Positions 23,134 through 34,229 of a stretch of 64,000 bases of DNA are shown piece by piece. Under the pieces are notes generated by a model. The model ran no database searches and was not told the origin of the DNA. It saw nothing but the letters and a program-made list of their open reading frames with translations. Position 1 is the first letter of the stretch; each line of letters begins with the position of its first letter. The position numbers and the translations under genes are program-made. The stretch is from Topomyia yanbarensis (Eukaryota > Arthropoda > Insecta > Diptera > Culicidae), in contig NC_080671.1 of NCBI RefSeq assembly GCF_030247195.1, positions 3,004,501 to 3,068,500 of the forward strand, written 5' to 3'.

Positions 23134-23178
23134 TAATATGATGTATAATTAGGAAATATAATATAAATATACACGTCG

Positions 23179-23435
23179 AAAACCGTGACTGAAGTTTACA
23201 AAACTAAAACAAATATTTCCACTAATAAAAGCGTTATGCGAGCGTTTCTGAAGGGAAATTGAACATACTTGAAGAGCACATGATTTTTGTCCATGGTCCT
23301 GTTTACGTAATGTAAAAACGTGATTGTTCCATTGTTTTCCGAACTTGAGAACATTTTATTGTAGTTGTAAGTAACCAAAACATTCTAAAAGGCGAATGAC
23401 CAAAAGGTTAAGCCACAAATAAACAACAACTGTCT
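23179..23435 (+). repeat. right part of array-repeat copy 1, ending in a LINE-like 3' tail
   Basis: 23181-23270 matches 63911-64000. The segment ends near GGCGAATGACC, GGTTAA and an A-rich AAATAAACAACAAC tail, the same tail signature seen at 30658 and 35412. Confidence 0.6.
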
Positions 23436-24293
23436 TTTTCGTTTTCAAAAATGGCCGCTTTTGAGGTTTTCTCAGTTGAACCTGAACCATGAAGCAAATA
23501 AACACCCTGTGTATAGATCAAACCCAAAGTTGTCAAATTGTAGCTCGATTTTGCCCCCTGTTCCACTGTGTATCGAATGACATTTCTTATAAAAACATGT
23601 CAGTAGCCTGTAGACGCTGTAGACCAATTTCTCTCCCACTGCTCTACTCCCATTCTAATCGCAGTAGGCAGAAGCATCGATTATCACGCTGCAACAATTG
23701 CGCGTGATTCGATAAAAAAACGGGGACTTTTTGAAATAGGAGAAAAAATGTCATTAAACCGGAAACAATCAATTCATAATCCTCACTACCGTAACGATTC
23801 AATCGGTTGCAACCGATAACGATCACGTACACATGTATGCAACGGAGCCGATAATCATCCTTGATCGAACCCCGGTCGGTCGGTCGGTCGTCGCTTCGTG
23901 TTAGGTCGTGTGTCGTCTGCTGCCGTTTTGGCGACATTCGGGGTAACCCGCGTGTCTGTGTAGCTCCGGCCAAAGCATATGCTCTGGTGCCCGTCCTTCA
24001 TTTCACGCGGCCGCTCTGCCAAAACGACAGCCAATCCCGAATCTTGAAGGGGTTATTATTTCTTGGTGGCGTTTGTTGTGCGGCGAAACGAAAAAAAAAT
24101 GGGCCGGAACTACAAACAGCCAATTGATTGTTGATTGGCAAAAAAATAACGGAGGCGACTTAATTTTTGGCACGTGACGTAGGAAAGGGGTTGCCCAGCA
24201 AGGGACAACAACAACGAAAAAAAGTGTTGAATATCAATTTGAATAGGTAATTTTCGGTAATAATTTATGTGTTGCGATCGGTTGTTAACTTAC
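23436..24293. other. unique island, left of micro-exon
   Basis: GC-richer sequence with GGTCGGTCGGTCGGTCG at 23874-23890 and no transposon motif. No coding exon is supported. On the minus-strand gene model this is the start of the next intron. Confidence 0.35.
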
Positions 24294-24338
24294 CATGGGA
24301 TGGAGGCGGGGACGGCGACTTCGAGAGGCGGCTAATGT
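24294..24338 (-). CDS. candidate 45-nt internal micro-exon of a minus-strand gene
   Basis: On the minus strand a TACTAAC branch-like site lies about 33 nt upstream of ATTGCAG|AC, and the segment ends ATG|GTAAGT (donor 24293-24288). Joined to the single T left by the first exon at 58974, it reads YISRLSKSPSPPPSH and leaves one base, so it enters and leaves in phase 1 without a stop. Ser/Pro content fits the first exon's tail (LLRTPPPGQR). What is seen: good splice signals on both sides and matching phase. What is inferred: that it belongs to the 59-kb gene. No family is recognised. It could also be a chance pair of splice-like sites. Confidence 0.42.
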
Positions 24339-26990
24339 CTGCAATGATAAAGTGGAATGGTGCCGTTGTTAGTATAAATCGTATAAAAGCTGTGGCGGAG
24401 AAAATTGTTAGAGAAGAAAAAAACGAGAACACGACGCAGTTAGACGAAGACAAATTATGCTGACATATTGGAAAATCAGCTTTGCATATATAGAGAGAAA
24501 AGAAGGGAACGGCAAATGGATGCATCTGCGAATGCACCTTGTTTCCGTTTCTTTTGTGCATTCCCTTGCACTGCTATGCTGGTTGTTTTGAGAGCAGGAA
24601 AAAGAAGAATGCCAGCTTCTGCTGCTTTTGGTAAATGCTCATTTTACGCTTGGCCCGGACTAGAGAAAACCTGTACGCGTCGTGAAGAACGAAGCTGAGA
24701 GGAGGGCCTAGCAAAAAAAAAGATCGAACATAAAATCACATGCTTATTTGCATAGACAAAAGGAAATTCGACTACCGGAGAGGTTTCGTATTTAGAATAC
24801 CTTGCCGGGAATCGACCATCTGCTTGACGAGAATGACCATTTTTATCAGTTCCCGTGAAAGTTTCTGCGCTGGCCGGGAATTTAATATTTTTTTCTATCA
24901 AATTTGCATGCGGGGTGGTTCTTCGGATCGGCACAGCCTAATGACCAAAGTTATAACCAGCAAGGTGAGGACAGAACCGTGCTGGGATTTCACCTTGGTT
25001 GCAGCAGTAAAATGTGCGTAAAAAGAGAACGGCAAATAAATTACACACCATTTAGAATAACAAAGATAAAAGCAGTAAATTGCATTTTTTCTCGTCCTTC
25101 CTAGTGCACCTCTCTCAGCTGGATATTTTTCACCAGGAAAAAAATGCTCCGCAAAACGAGATTAGCAATAACAAAAAAAAACTAGCTTTCTCATTCCAAC
25201 CGATTCGGACAAATAAATATGCATACTCATTTCACCGAGGGAAGCGAGATTTGATTCCATTTTTCCGGAGAATGTCAAACTGCCTATAATTTATACATGA
25301 CTGTGCACAAAACCAACATTCTCTCTCATGCTGGTCATCGTTTTTTTATGTCCCCATGACACAAAAAAAAGTCACCCGAACTGCCAAACGATAATATTTG
25401 CTTCCTCTACTTACCTCAACGATTTATTACCACTCATTTAGCATAAAACTGCTCACAATTGAAAACAATTAATTAAGCTAATGTGGACGACTGATCGATG
25501 CAAATGACTTCTGGTCTGCAGGTTCTGCCTGAAAACCGAACCGTAAAGCAAAACGACAGAAGGTCAAATGTTTGTCGCCCTCCGGGATCGTCACGCATGT
25601 CCCCTAGCAGCAGCAGCCTACTGTGTGTCAGTGGTTCCTATTTCTGCAGTCTCGCTACCGCTAATATTCACATAAAATGTGATCGATTTGCATAAAAATA
25701 TTTGGACTTGTTTCCCCTTCTTGTTCCGGATCACATGGCTCAATAGCAGGCACCAGCAGCGGTTTCGTTGCCCGCACCGGTACTGACCCCTGCGACGGTG
25801 GGTGACCGGGGATATAATTTACGAACTGTCGTCCTGACAGGGGACGATGCGTACGGGTATAAATTTTAAAACCCTCTGGGAACAATAATCATGAAGAGCG
25901 ACGGACGGACGGAGATCCATAAGTAACTCGTAAAATATAGATGCGAAATGGTCAAGAGATGCCAAAAAGGATACTGTCGCACCGTACGAGCGAACGCAGT
26001 CTCATACTCGCAGGGACACACCGGAATGCTGTAAATAATAGGTATAATGTCCTCTTAATAATGTCCCGACCAGCGACATCCATCTGCTTGTGGCTCGTGA
26101 CCTTTCTGAGCGGGGGCAGATGGTCATTCTCAGCTCTCGGCGTTTGTTGGTGGTGCTGACCGGATGCCGCAGAATCCTTTTTACTCTTCTCTGCTTGAAC
26201 CATGTTCAAGCACATTTTCGAAGATCTTTTCTTCATTTGGATATAAAAGGTTCCATTTTTATTACACCTCCCCCGTGAAATACACTCTGTCACTGCATTA
26301 AGCTGGGATGGTCGTTCGTGTCGGGGGCGGGCGGGTAGCGAGGGGAAAATGAAAATATATCGACATGTGCAGAAGGACCAGTCCTGCTCTAGATATGGAA
26401 CGGTACGCGGCTAAATCCACCCCATATCTCGCCGAAGGATAGTCATTTAATTTTCTTTTACACCCCGAACCCTGTCAGGTCTGAAAGGAGACACAATTTA
26501 CTTCGCCTGCTTGGACGTCGACGTTGTCGTCGATGGAATTAGAAGAGGTTCTCGATGCAGATTTGCAGAGGGGTCGGTCATCTAGCAGGCGGCGCGTGCT
26601 GCACTGACAGGCAGGCGGTGACGGAGGTTGGAAAATTTTAATCAGTTTTGTTCCAGCTGGAATAGTGCAAAATGTCCATGCGCGTGTGTGTGACAAACCG
26701 GGCTGACACTGAACGAACTCGTTGACCGTGACGAATTACGGGTCTGATTGATGGTCAACCAGGATGGGTTGGGGTCAGTTTGTGGTCTCTGTTTAGTTTT
26801 GTGATGCGGGGTCTGCAGAGACCCGTTGAGAAAAGAGATAGGAATTTCATAAGTTGTGTTTCTGAAGAAACTATCCAATCGGATATAACTGAATATGAGA
26901 CATACTATTTGTTTATATTCTCCTCCGTTGTTAAATTCGTAGAAATAGTTTATTTCTACAAACATAGTAAAGAAAGGGATTTCTCCAAAA
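24339..26990. other. unique island right of micro-exon
   Basis: No transposon relic and no convincing ORF. A strong minus-strand donor GAG|GTAAGT sits at 25416-25405, but all three frames just upstream of it contain stops, so any exon there would be non-coding. A CAG run at about 25607. Probably intronic regulatory sequence. Confidence 0.35.
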
Positions 26991-26992
26991 TG

Positions 26993-27021
26993 AACCCTTA
27001 ACCCTTAACCTTAACCCTTAG
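26993..27021 (+). repeat. short CCCTTAA-type tandem repeat
   Basis: Four units of (A)ACCCTTA with one truncated unit. Too short to call an interstitial telomere; Diptera do not use this telomeric repeat. Confidence 0.6.
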
Positions 27022-27509
27022 TACATACATACTTTTTGCGTTAAAATACAACAGATTTAGATAAATAAGCCTAACAAGACAATGCTTATAAACTTGTTAG
27101 ATACCTTGAAAATTTATTACTGATTTATTGAAAAGTTTCATAATTACATCACAATCACAGAAAGAGAAAGTAAACAAGAGAGGCTCTCATTAGTACGTAC
27201 GTCCTAGCAAAAGTTTCGTTCTGATTTTTCAACGTAGTTCTTAATTCGAGAGAACTTTCACAGTAGGCGGGAAAAATTTGGTAGCATTGTTTTGTTCCTC
27301 GCCAATCTTACCGTATGACACGTTTGCTGTGACTTAAATGATTCTTTTTCAATTGGATAAATAAACTTTAAACAAAGACCTTACTTCAGCTAAACTACCG
27401 TGTAGCTCTTGCAAAGCTCAAACGACTCGGTTTTCAACATTCTTTTTTGAGTTTGTCACGTTCTTATATAATTGGCCGTCAAATGTGCATTAAAAACTGT
27501 AGATAGCTT
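27022..27509. other. unassigned AT-rich spacer
   Basis: No coding frame or repeat recognised. It may be the decayed upstream part of the Jockey relic that follows. Confidence 0.35.
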
Positions 27510-28180
27510 TTTTTAGCTATCCGGAGTTCCACAGGGCAGCACCCTGGGACAAAAAATCTTTCTGTTATACATGAACGATGTCTACTATTCTCTCAAATGT
27601 CTTAAACTTCCCAATGCCGACAACATCAAGCTACTCACCATCATAAAATGTCTTGACATTTTATGATGGTTAGTGCAACACCTCTTCAATGCAATCTAAA
27701 ATTTTTTCTTCAACTGGTGTAGCAATAATCAAATGTTTTGTAATGAATGTAAGTGCTCCGTTATTTCCTTAACTCGTAAGCATTCATCGATTTTAAATTA
27801 GGGACTTTGTGGAAACAAGATTCGGAGAGACACCTTTGTTAAGGATTCGTACAACAAAAGATTTCCGAAATATGCACTGTTTATGATATCGCTATTGCTG
27901 TCTAGTTCGCTATGCATCGGTGGTCTGGGCAGCCGTCTCGAGGCCGTTCCTACGATTTGCTTTGCGCCATCTTCCCTGGAATGATGATGCTCAGTTGTCG
28001 TCAAGGTTTTGTTTGGTTCCTAACTTTGAACTTGGACAGCTTCAACAGTAAAACTTCAATATTCATCGTTTACGATCCCATGCTTTCTTCCGCTTTCCTG
28101 CTGCTATAACCAATTATGGTCATAGCGAACCCATAGTCAGTATGAGCCATATGATCAGAATCACTCATTACAATTGCAGA
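27510..28180 (+). pseudogene. Jockey-type reverse transcriptase relic
   Basis: The plus strand encodes SGVPQGSTLG (motif B), FLLYMNDVYYSLKC, then LPNADNIKLL, where YADD has become NADN. After a palindrome and frameshifts come FFFNWCSNNQM and CSVIS, then in another frame LVRYASVVWAAVSRP and FLRFALRHLPW, and finally ITNYGHSEPIVSMSH, the C-terminal landmarks of Jockey-clade ORF2. Many stops. It is the same family type as the relic at 1-645 but opposite in orientation. Confidence 0.75.
27637..27670. repeat. perfect 16-bp-arm palindrome inside the RT relic
   Basis: ACCATCATAAAATGTC at 27637-27652 is followed, after TT, by its exact reverse complement at 27655-27670. It sits just after the NADN box, where RT coding similarity breaks. 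Confidence 0.9.
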
Positions 28181-28335
28181 CGAGACGGGAAATGCCACCC
28201 ACTAGAACACTGCTTAAGGCTTATTGCAGCGGGCCATGATTCTGATTGTAATATTGAGTATACGATTCAGATGTGAGGCCGTGGATATTTCATGATCGTG
28301 AGGGAACGGGCGTTTATATGTTCACCCTTGAGACC
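28128..28335 (+). repeat. Jockey 3'-end repeat, partner at 53.35-53.54 kb
   Basis: An ACACTGCTTAA block, a CTGATTCTGA-type block, a GTACGGTTCAGAT-type block and a GTGT-rich end occur in the same order at 53370-53540. It follows directly on the C-terminal RT residues, so it is probably the element's 3' end or 3' UTR. Confidence 0.5.
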
Positions 28336-28875
28336 GTGTGACTAAAGTTTTGAGTGTTGGAAACTAAAAACCCTAGCAAAAGTAAATAACATCGGCAGCA
28401 AGGCTGGCGTCACACTTTTGGCCCGAGTGGATAGTAAGATAAGCATACGGTGGGGTCTATTTCTAGAGATTCGTCGCATTTTTACAATACATATACTTGC
28501 ATCACAATCACTTAAAATTACTCGCGGTGCGTTTGTACAATTAAAAATTGGCGCGTGCACTGAATTTGCTCATAGGAGGGGTTTCGATTTATTATCTTTC
28601 TCATAAAATAAAGGTATATAAACCGCTGGAGAATTCTTCCGAAATCTGAAGGGCCAAGTCTTGTATATTAATTGACTCTGCTCGACAGTTGATGGCTCGT
28701 AGTAGTGTCAAATTTTTACAGCCATACTTTGTAGGAATACTAATGACCGCCGGATTAACGTTCTGTCACTAAGTTAGTGTCGGATTTTGATGAGACGAAG
28801 TCGAAACGCAAATCCCATAACTAATTCAGTAGAAGTCACCACCAGCATGGAGCTCACTTTCACCAGCAATTTTGA
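28336..28875. other. no gene; includes a short repeat shared with 36.16 kb
   Basis: CTAAGTTAGTGTCGGAT followed by TGATGAGNCGAARTCGAAA at about 28769-28810 recurs at 36158-36200. Probably the 3' terminal piece of another retroelement. Nothing else supported. Confidence 0.45.
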
Positions 28876-29175
28876 TGCGGCATCTCTCCCAATTATATGG
28901 GAGAGATGCCGCACGACAACATTTTCCTTTGAAATTAAAATTTAAAAAAAATGGAATTTTAATGTGGTACTGCAAAACTTTCGGCACTCTGTGATGCAAC
29001 TGGACGCATACAAATGTTAATAAAATTGTCGTGAGTTAATAATTAGGATTATTTAAAATCTCCAGTGTTGTAATTCTTCGAAAGACAATCTCACAATATC
29101 ATATTGCCGTATAAAGGTGACCCTATATACGAATTATAGAAAGTGCGGCATCTCACCCGACGCGGCATCTCTTCC
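28876..29175. repeat. cluster of GCGGCATCTCT inverted and direct repeats (small MITE)
   Basis: A perfect 16-bp inverted repeat (28876-28891 and 28898-28913, loop ATTATA) is followed by two more copies of GCGGCATCTC at 29146 and 29162. The inner pair, near 28900 and 29157, points outward like terminal inverted repeats of a 260-bp element. Confidence 0.6.
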
Positions 29176-29189
29176 GAAATTACCCCATG

Positions 29190-29530
29190 TTAAAAAATAG
29201 GCGATCGAAAAAATAATAATAAACAAATTAAAATTACATAAATCGAGAAAATGAATGACAACATGTGAAAATGAAAGTGAAGAATAGAATGAAACAAATA
29301 TTAAAAATATGTAAAAACGAATTGAAAAAGAAGAAAACTCAAATAATAGAAGAAAAGCAAGTTGATAAAATTTAAAATAAGGCAATAATAAAAAGAAAAA
29401 TGAAGGAAAATAATGAAAATGGACGCAAATATAAAATGAGAAATTAGGAAAAAAAATAATGACGAAAGTAGAATAACCGAACAAACGGAAAAAGCAAGAA
29501 AAATAAAAATTGATTCTCATCAATCGAGAG
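29190..29530 (+). repeat. A-rich, purine-biased low-complexity tract
   Basis: The plus strand is dominated by GAAAA/AATAA words. A 150-codon Phe/Leu/Ser-rich frame on the minus strand across it is a composition artefact. Confidence 0.7.
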
Positions 29531-29899
29531 CAGCCTGTTGCTTTAGACTTTGGCATAACAGTCTGGCTTCTCATCTCGTAGGACACCAGAAGTAAAAAAA
29601 ACGCTCAGCTTGTGAACAGCTCACAAACAAAAAATACTACCTGCGTCACACCGCTATAGCGTGTACGTGTAAACTATAGAACAGCAAAGTCCCGTTGCCC
29701 CCAACTATGAGTAAAAAGAGTGAACCACAAAATAAATTTTGGCCCATTATGGGAGAACACAATCGCGATTGACTTTTCGCAGACTCGTCTTAGACATACA
29801 GTGTGCGAGGCGAAACAGTTGATTAAGGTGAAAATGGAAATTCTGTTTAAAGAAATGTGACACATACAACTGCATCATACGAGACAAGTAGTACTAATA

Positions 29900-30720
29900 A
29901 TGCTCAACTCCTTAGCCAAGGCGGAAAGTTTCGTAACGAAAAACAACTTGCTCTACGACGACGAATATGAAAACGTCAAAACGAAGATCCCCGTGCATAA
30001 TAACCTTGATCTGGCGGAAATTCGCCTACACTGTTTTGCAATAGCACGGATTATATTAAAAAATTCATGTTGCCGTATAGATAACTGGAATCCGTCACAA
30101 ACGACACTTGGAGAAACTTTTTCCTTGCGGTTGAACCAGCATATCTTACTTGACTTTCGAGGGCAGATCATCTCAAGGTGTTAACTACGTACAAGGAGCC
30201 CTATTCACATACTCTGGGAAGACGCCCATGTGCCAGTTCTGTAACCAGACGGCACACTACGTGCGCCAAAACAACCAAAGAAAATATATCTACCACAAAC
30301 CATCAAACAACCTTCGACATCTGCTGATACAATATAGACAGCCAGCAAAAAAAAACAAATGCCGGACAACTAATATTCCACGGTATCCCCAAGTCAATAG
30401 CTAACAAACCTAGGGTATAAATTAATAAGAAAGAATACGGCCATACCAAAATCACTCTAAAACACAAGAAACACCAAACATCTAACAGCAAAAATGACTC
30501 TGGCGACGATGATATGGACGTAAACACGAGCCAGAGAGAAGGCAAAGCCAGCAAGAAAATTAATAAGAGAAGCCGTACAGCCAGACTAGACAGCACCAAT
30601 ATTTTATGATTTTTTAATTAATTTTTATGATTTGAATACTATATTATTTCCAAAAAAGGCAAATGACCCTTTGGGGTTAAAATCTCAATAAATAAATACA
30701 AAAAACGTTGACATAAATTG
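29900..30720 (+). mobile_element. ORF1-only non-LTR retroposon (gag relic joined directly to a LINE-type 3' tail)
   Basis: A gag-like protein can be followed in three frames. MLNSLAKAESFVTKNNLLYD (29900 on) leads to IDNWNPS; after a shift, DFEGRSSQGVNY leads to CQFCNQTAHYVRQN (CCHC-like knuckle, last Cys now Asn); after another shift, NSKNDSGDDDMDVNTSQREG leads to a stop at 30607-30609. Only about 50 bp later comes GGCAAATGACC, GGGGTTAAAATCTC and AATAAATAAATA, the 3' tail signature of LINE/SINE copies in this window. No endonuclease or RT lies between. Either ORF2 was deleted or this is a gag-only non-autonomous family. Confidence 0.6.
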
Positions 30721-31549
30721 TTCGAACTGTTTGGATTCAGTATCTACCTGACCTAGCATCAATTTGGTATGTAGGAGAAAATGTAGGTGATGCGAACAGG
30801 TGTAAAAATTTGATCAAAAAGTACTGGTATGGCAAGCGATATGCTTCTGCGGTTTGAAGTGCACCATTTTTACACTACAGGAAATATAGATGCGGAAATC
30901 TATCGTTCTGAGTATCTTCAGTAAAACTTGTTTTATATGAGAACCATAGTACCCGTCCAATATTTTGGCCGGATTTAGCGGCACAGATTTCGTTGATAAT
31001 AACATCAATTCACCAAAAAAGCCTTCAGCTTCGGCTCACCGAACTTTACTGAGCGATTGTGAAAAAGACTGGGAATATCCAGAAGTTGTACTAATGCGTC
31101 TAAAAATGTGAAGAAACTCTTCAAATATATAAATTAACTACGACTATGACTGTTGGGCTCAGATTAAAACCTTTGCTTGGAATTCTAATCAGACAAACTT
31201 GATTTCATCTTGGGAGGTAAACTATTCTAATATGCGATTCCTCGTACAAAAACAGCGATTGATCGATGTATGCTGATTGATGATTAGCCCCAGTTTCCCC
31301 TACAGAAGATAAAACCCTGTTTTGATATCTTTCGATATCCGGTTAAATCGTAGAACTGTATCCAATGTGTCAGTTATAAACAGATCAAGTAGAGAACAAC
31401 CAATTCAAAAATAATATGTTAGCTCATTGTTCACCTTAGTGTATGACATATTAGAAAATGTTTTCGGGTGTGTTTGCGTACATCTGTGTAAAATTCTCCA
31501 ATTAAAAAATTGTGTTTATACTTTACTCCGCACTATTCGAAGTATTTTA
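30721..31549. other. unassigned AT-rich region
   Basis: No coding frame, RNA gene or clear repeat recognised. Confidence 0.35.
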
Positions 31550-31572
31550 GTAGGAGCTTCGAGCAATCTATA

Positions 31573-31900
31573 TTCTATTCTATTCTAACCTTTACATAGC
31601 CAGTATTGAAAAGCATCCTGGAAAACACTGCAGTTATTCTGAAATGTTTTTCTTGTCAAGATTAGTATTTGAAGCAGATTTTCATGTCGCATTTAATTAA
31701 CGAATTATTTTGAATCGTAAAGTAGGAAGAAACGAGGACAACCGTACCGACCGTTTCATTTTTAAGTGGATATAATAAATCGTTGGGAGTGACATTGCTA
31801 AGAAGCTTAATGTCACTCCTTTGGTCCTTTGGGATGGGACAGAGGTATTTACACCTTGCCCTGGCTAATAAGCCTAGGTTAAAGTGCCTTTACTCGCTCT
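31573..31900 (-). mobile_element. 328-bp 5'-truncated retroposon with 23-bp target-site duplication
   Basis: Identical 23-bp direct repeats at 31550-31572 and 31901-31923 flank the insert. Read on the minus strand it ends in (TAGAA)n, about four units, and contains a perfect 11-bp-stem hairpin GGAGTGACATT/AATGTCACTCC (plus positions 31786-31819). This is the signature of target-primed insertion of a 3' fragment of a LINE or a SINE. Confidence 0.85.
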
Positions 31901-31923
31901 GTAGGAGCTTCGAGCAATCTATA

Positions 31924-34225
31924 GATACCTAATGAAGGACGAACATTACCGTAGCTTTCATTCCTTTGTGCGAACTGAACTAGTATAAGAGAAGTTGATA
32001 CTGTCTTTCCGGGATTTCCAGATTAGTGTTTTAGGTAAACTATTGGAGAGGGTTCATTACCAAATGCGTGTTTTGACATGTGTTGAGATCGGCAAAGAAT
32101 TTAGGATATCTTATATAGAAATTATATGCGATGTTTTCAAGGAAACCACTAAGGGCTACTCCTATTTGTTTTATTCATCAATGATATTGATTCACTGAGC
32201 TAAATCAATAAATACCTTAACACTTCATAACAAGCATTCGTGCAAGTAAAAGCACTACAGGCTCACTGAACGATTTAGGGCAACAGCATCAATTTACCAA
32301 ATGGAAAACACGGATAAAGCGCTGGTCCGACTTTGGATAATATACAATTTAGACAATTTACCACTTTATCTCCCCTTCAGGAACTTGTCCCTATCGTGTT
32401 TCAATTAACTCCCGATTTATCCGATAAAAGAGAGAAAAATTAAATTGAAATATACTTAAGCTTTAGACGAATTTTAATTAAAGTTTGGTGGAGTTTATGT
32501 TAAAATAATATCAATTGTCTTTCTCTACTTCGAAACAAATCTAAACGTGATTTTTAGTTGGTCAAGATCTAACAAAAAATTACCGCATAGTTTTTTTTCA
32601 AAACTTCTAATCTAGGTCAAACTGACATTTTGCTAAATTCTCGCCCAAATTCCGACATGTTGTACACTGTGAAGTAGTTTTTAAAAATTGGAGCTTGAAA
32701 TTTTTTCACAGAGTTAAGAGAATTCTTCAAGGTAGTACACAAGACCTACTGTTCTTTTAGCTGTTCGCGAATGTCGATTAGATTTTTTAACAAGCATGAT
32801 TTGAGGAGGGCGTAACTTAAAAAAATACCAAACCATTTTCTTGACAATTCACTCAAAATTTTAGTGCGATACAATGAACAAACTAGCGTTTTTCGTTTTG
32901 ATTATTTTATTTTGCGATGGCGAGTTGAATAAAACTTAATATTTTGGAAATTCTAACGTAATTAATAATGTTTAACATTGCATGCAGATCACCTGCTTTT
33001 AATTTTACGACTAAGAATGTAGACTCAAATAGGCGAATTTTGGCTCTCACACAATATTTCAACTACGGATTCTAGATAGAAGTTTTTGAAAAGCTTACTT
33101 CCTCCAAACAATGAATTTGTTAATCGTGTGTTTGAAAAAAAAAAAAAATGACAGCGATATTGAAAATTGATAGCTTGTGCAAATTTCAATCCATTTTTCC
33201 GAAAAAAAGAGCCATTGTCTAAAAAGAGTATTAAAATAATGCAGCAGAGACGAATAGATTGTGGGAGTAAATCGTCACTAAGTTTTACCATCTGTGTCTA
33301 AACTGTGTGGAATGTTAAGAATAGTAATCTAAACAATTATCGGTTAAGTTTATTTTTTTAAATACCAAGAGAGCTAATTTTTTGCATCCGGATGTTAAAG
33401 AAAATACGCTTTATTTGGACATTTGAAAGTGAATGAATTGCCATCCGCAAACTGATATGTTTCACAGTTAATTGCTTCAAGAAGGACGCCACTAAACTCA
33501 TAAGTTGTTGCTTAGTTGGCGTTAATACGCTTGTTTCTCGTATTGTGTTTAATTCAAGGAAAGGAATCAAACAAGAAATGTGAATCAACGAAGTTAAAAC
33601 TACTATGAAATATTGAAAATAAATGTTCGCGTTAAATTTCTGACACTTTTCTTTCAGTGTAGTTCTTATAAAAGATTTCACGAACCTGTAAAACCGTTCA
33701 TTAACATGAGAGCGACGAAAATTAAACATTATCAGCATATCGTGTTTAATTCACGATTTCTATAATGAAGCATATTGTAATAAAAATTGGAAAGATAACA
33801 AAACATTGAAAATATTTATGCGCTGCAATTTTTCTTAACTGTATCCGCATAATATAATTCGCAGTTAACATGTGGCAATCTGACCTTTATAGTTACGTGG
33901 CGTTGCTTGAGGATAAAGAGAAGAGAGAATGGGGGAAAGAAACTATGACAGATATTACACTAATTCTAGTTCCAGGATGTACTAAATAAACAATGAAAAT
34001 TGAACGCAACTTGTTGATTAGTTTTAGATATTGTAGCAGCCATTTCAAATACTGTGCAAGGTCCAAATAAGACAACTGCCTCTTTCGACTCACCCATTCT
34101 TTGATTCCTAGAACTAAGTCTTTTTAGTTATTTTTTTACATCGAATAAGATAAGTTCGAAAATATTTGTAATTTTTTCCTGTTCGGTATTTTTTGTGGAA
34201 ATCTGCTAATTTGACACTCCATCAG
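31924..34225. other. AT-rich region without supported genes
   Basis: A 67-codon plus frame (31995-32198) and a 126-codon minus frame (33738-33358) are Leu/Ile/Phe-rich and show no recognised domain. They are treated as chance frames in AT-rich DNA, possibly very old RT debris. Confidence 0.35.
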
Positions 34226-34229
34226 AATC

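Larger units (their letters stand above)
20757..23178 (+). mobile_element. RTE-like non-LTR retrotransposon, 5'-truncated, inserted in the array repeat
   Basis: ACACGTCG at 20757-20764 recurs at 23171-23178, a candidate 8-bp target duplication around the element. After its right edge, sequence from 23181 matches 63911-64000 of the second array-repeat copy, so the retrotransposon split a pre-existing copy. Coding order is AP-type endonuclease, linker, reverse transcriptase and the RWAGHV C-terminal domain typical of the RTE clade; no RNase H, no ORF1. Codon composition is GC-richer than the AT-rich surroundings, suggesting a relatively recent arrival. Confidence 0.85.

Noticed and set aside
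25405..25460. strong minus-strand donor GAG|GTAAGT as a coding exon end
   Set aside because: All three frames immediately upstream contain stop codons.
26993..27021. interstitial telomere repeat
   Set aside because: Only about four units of CCCTTAA; flies and mosquitoes do not use this telomere sequence, so it is a microsatellite.
29134..29586. 150-codon minus-strand frame rich in Phe, Leu and Ser
   Set aside because: It is the complement of an A/GAAA-rich low-complexity tract; composition alone explains it.
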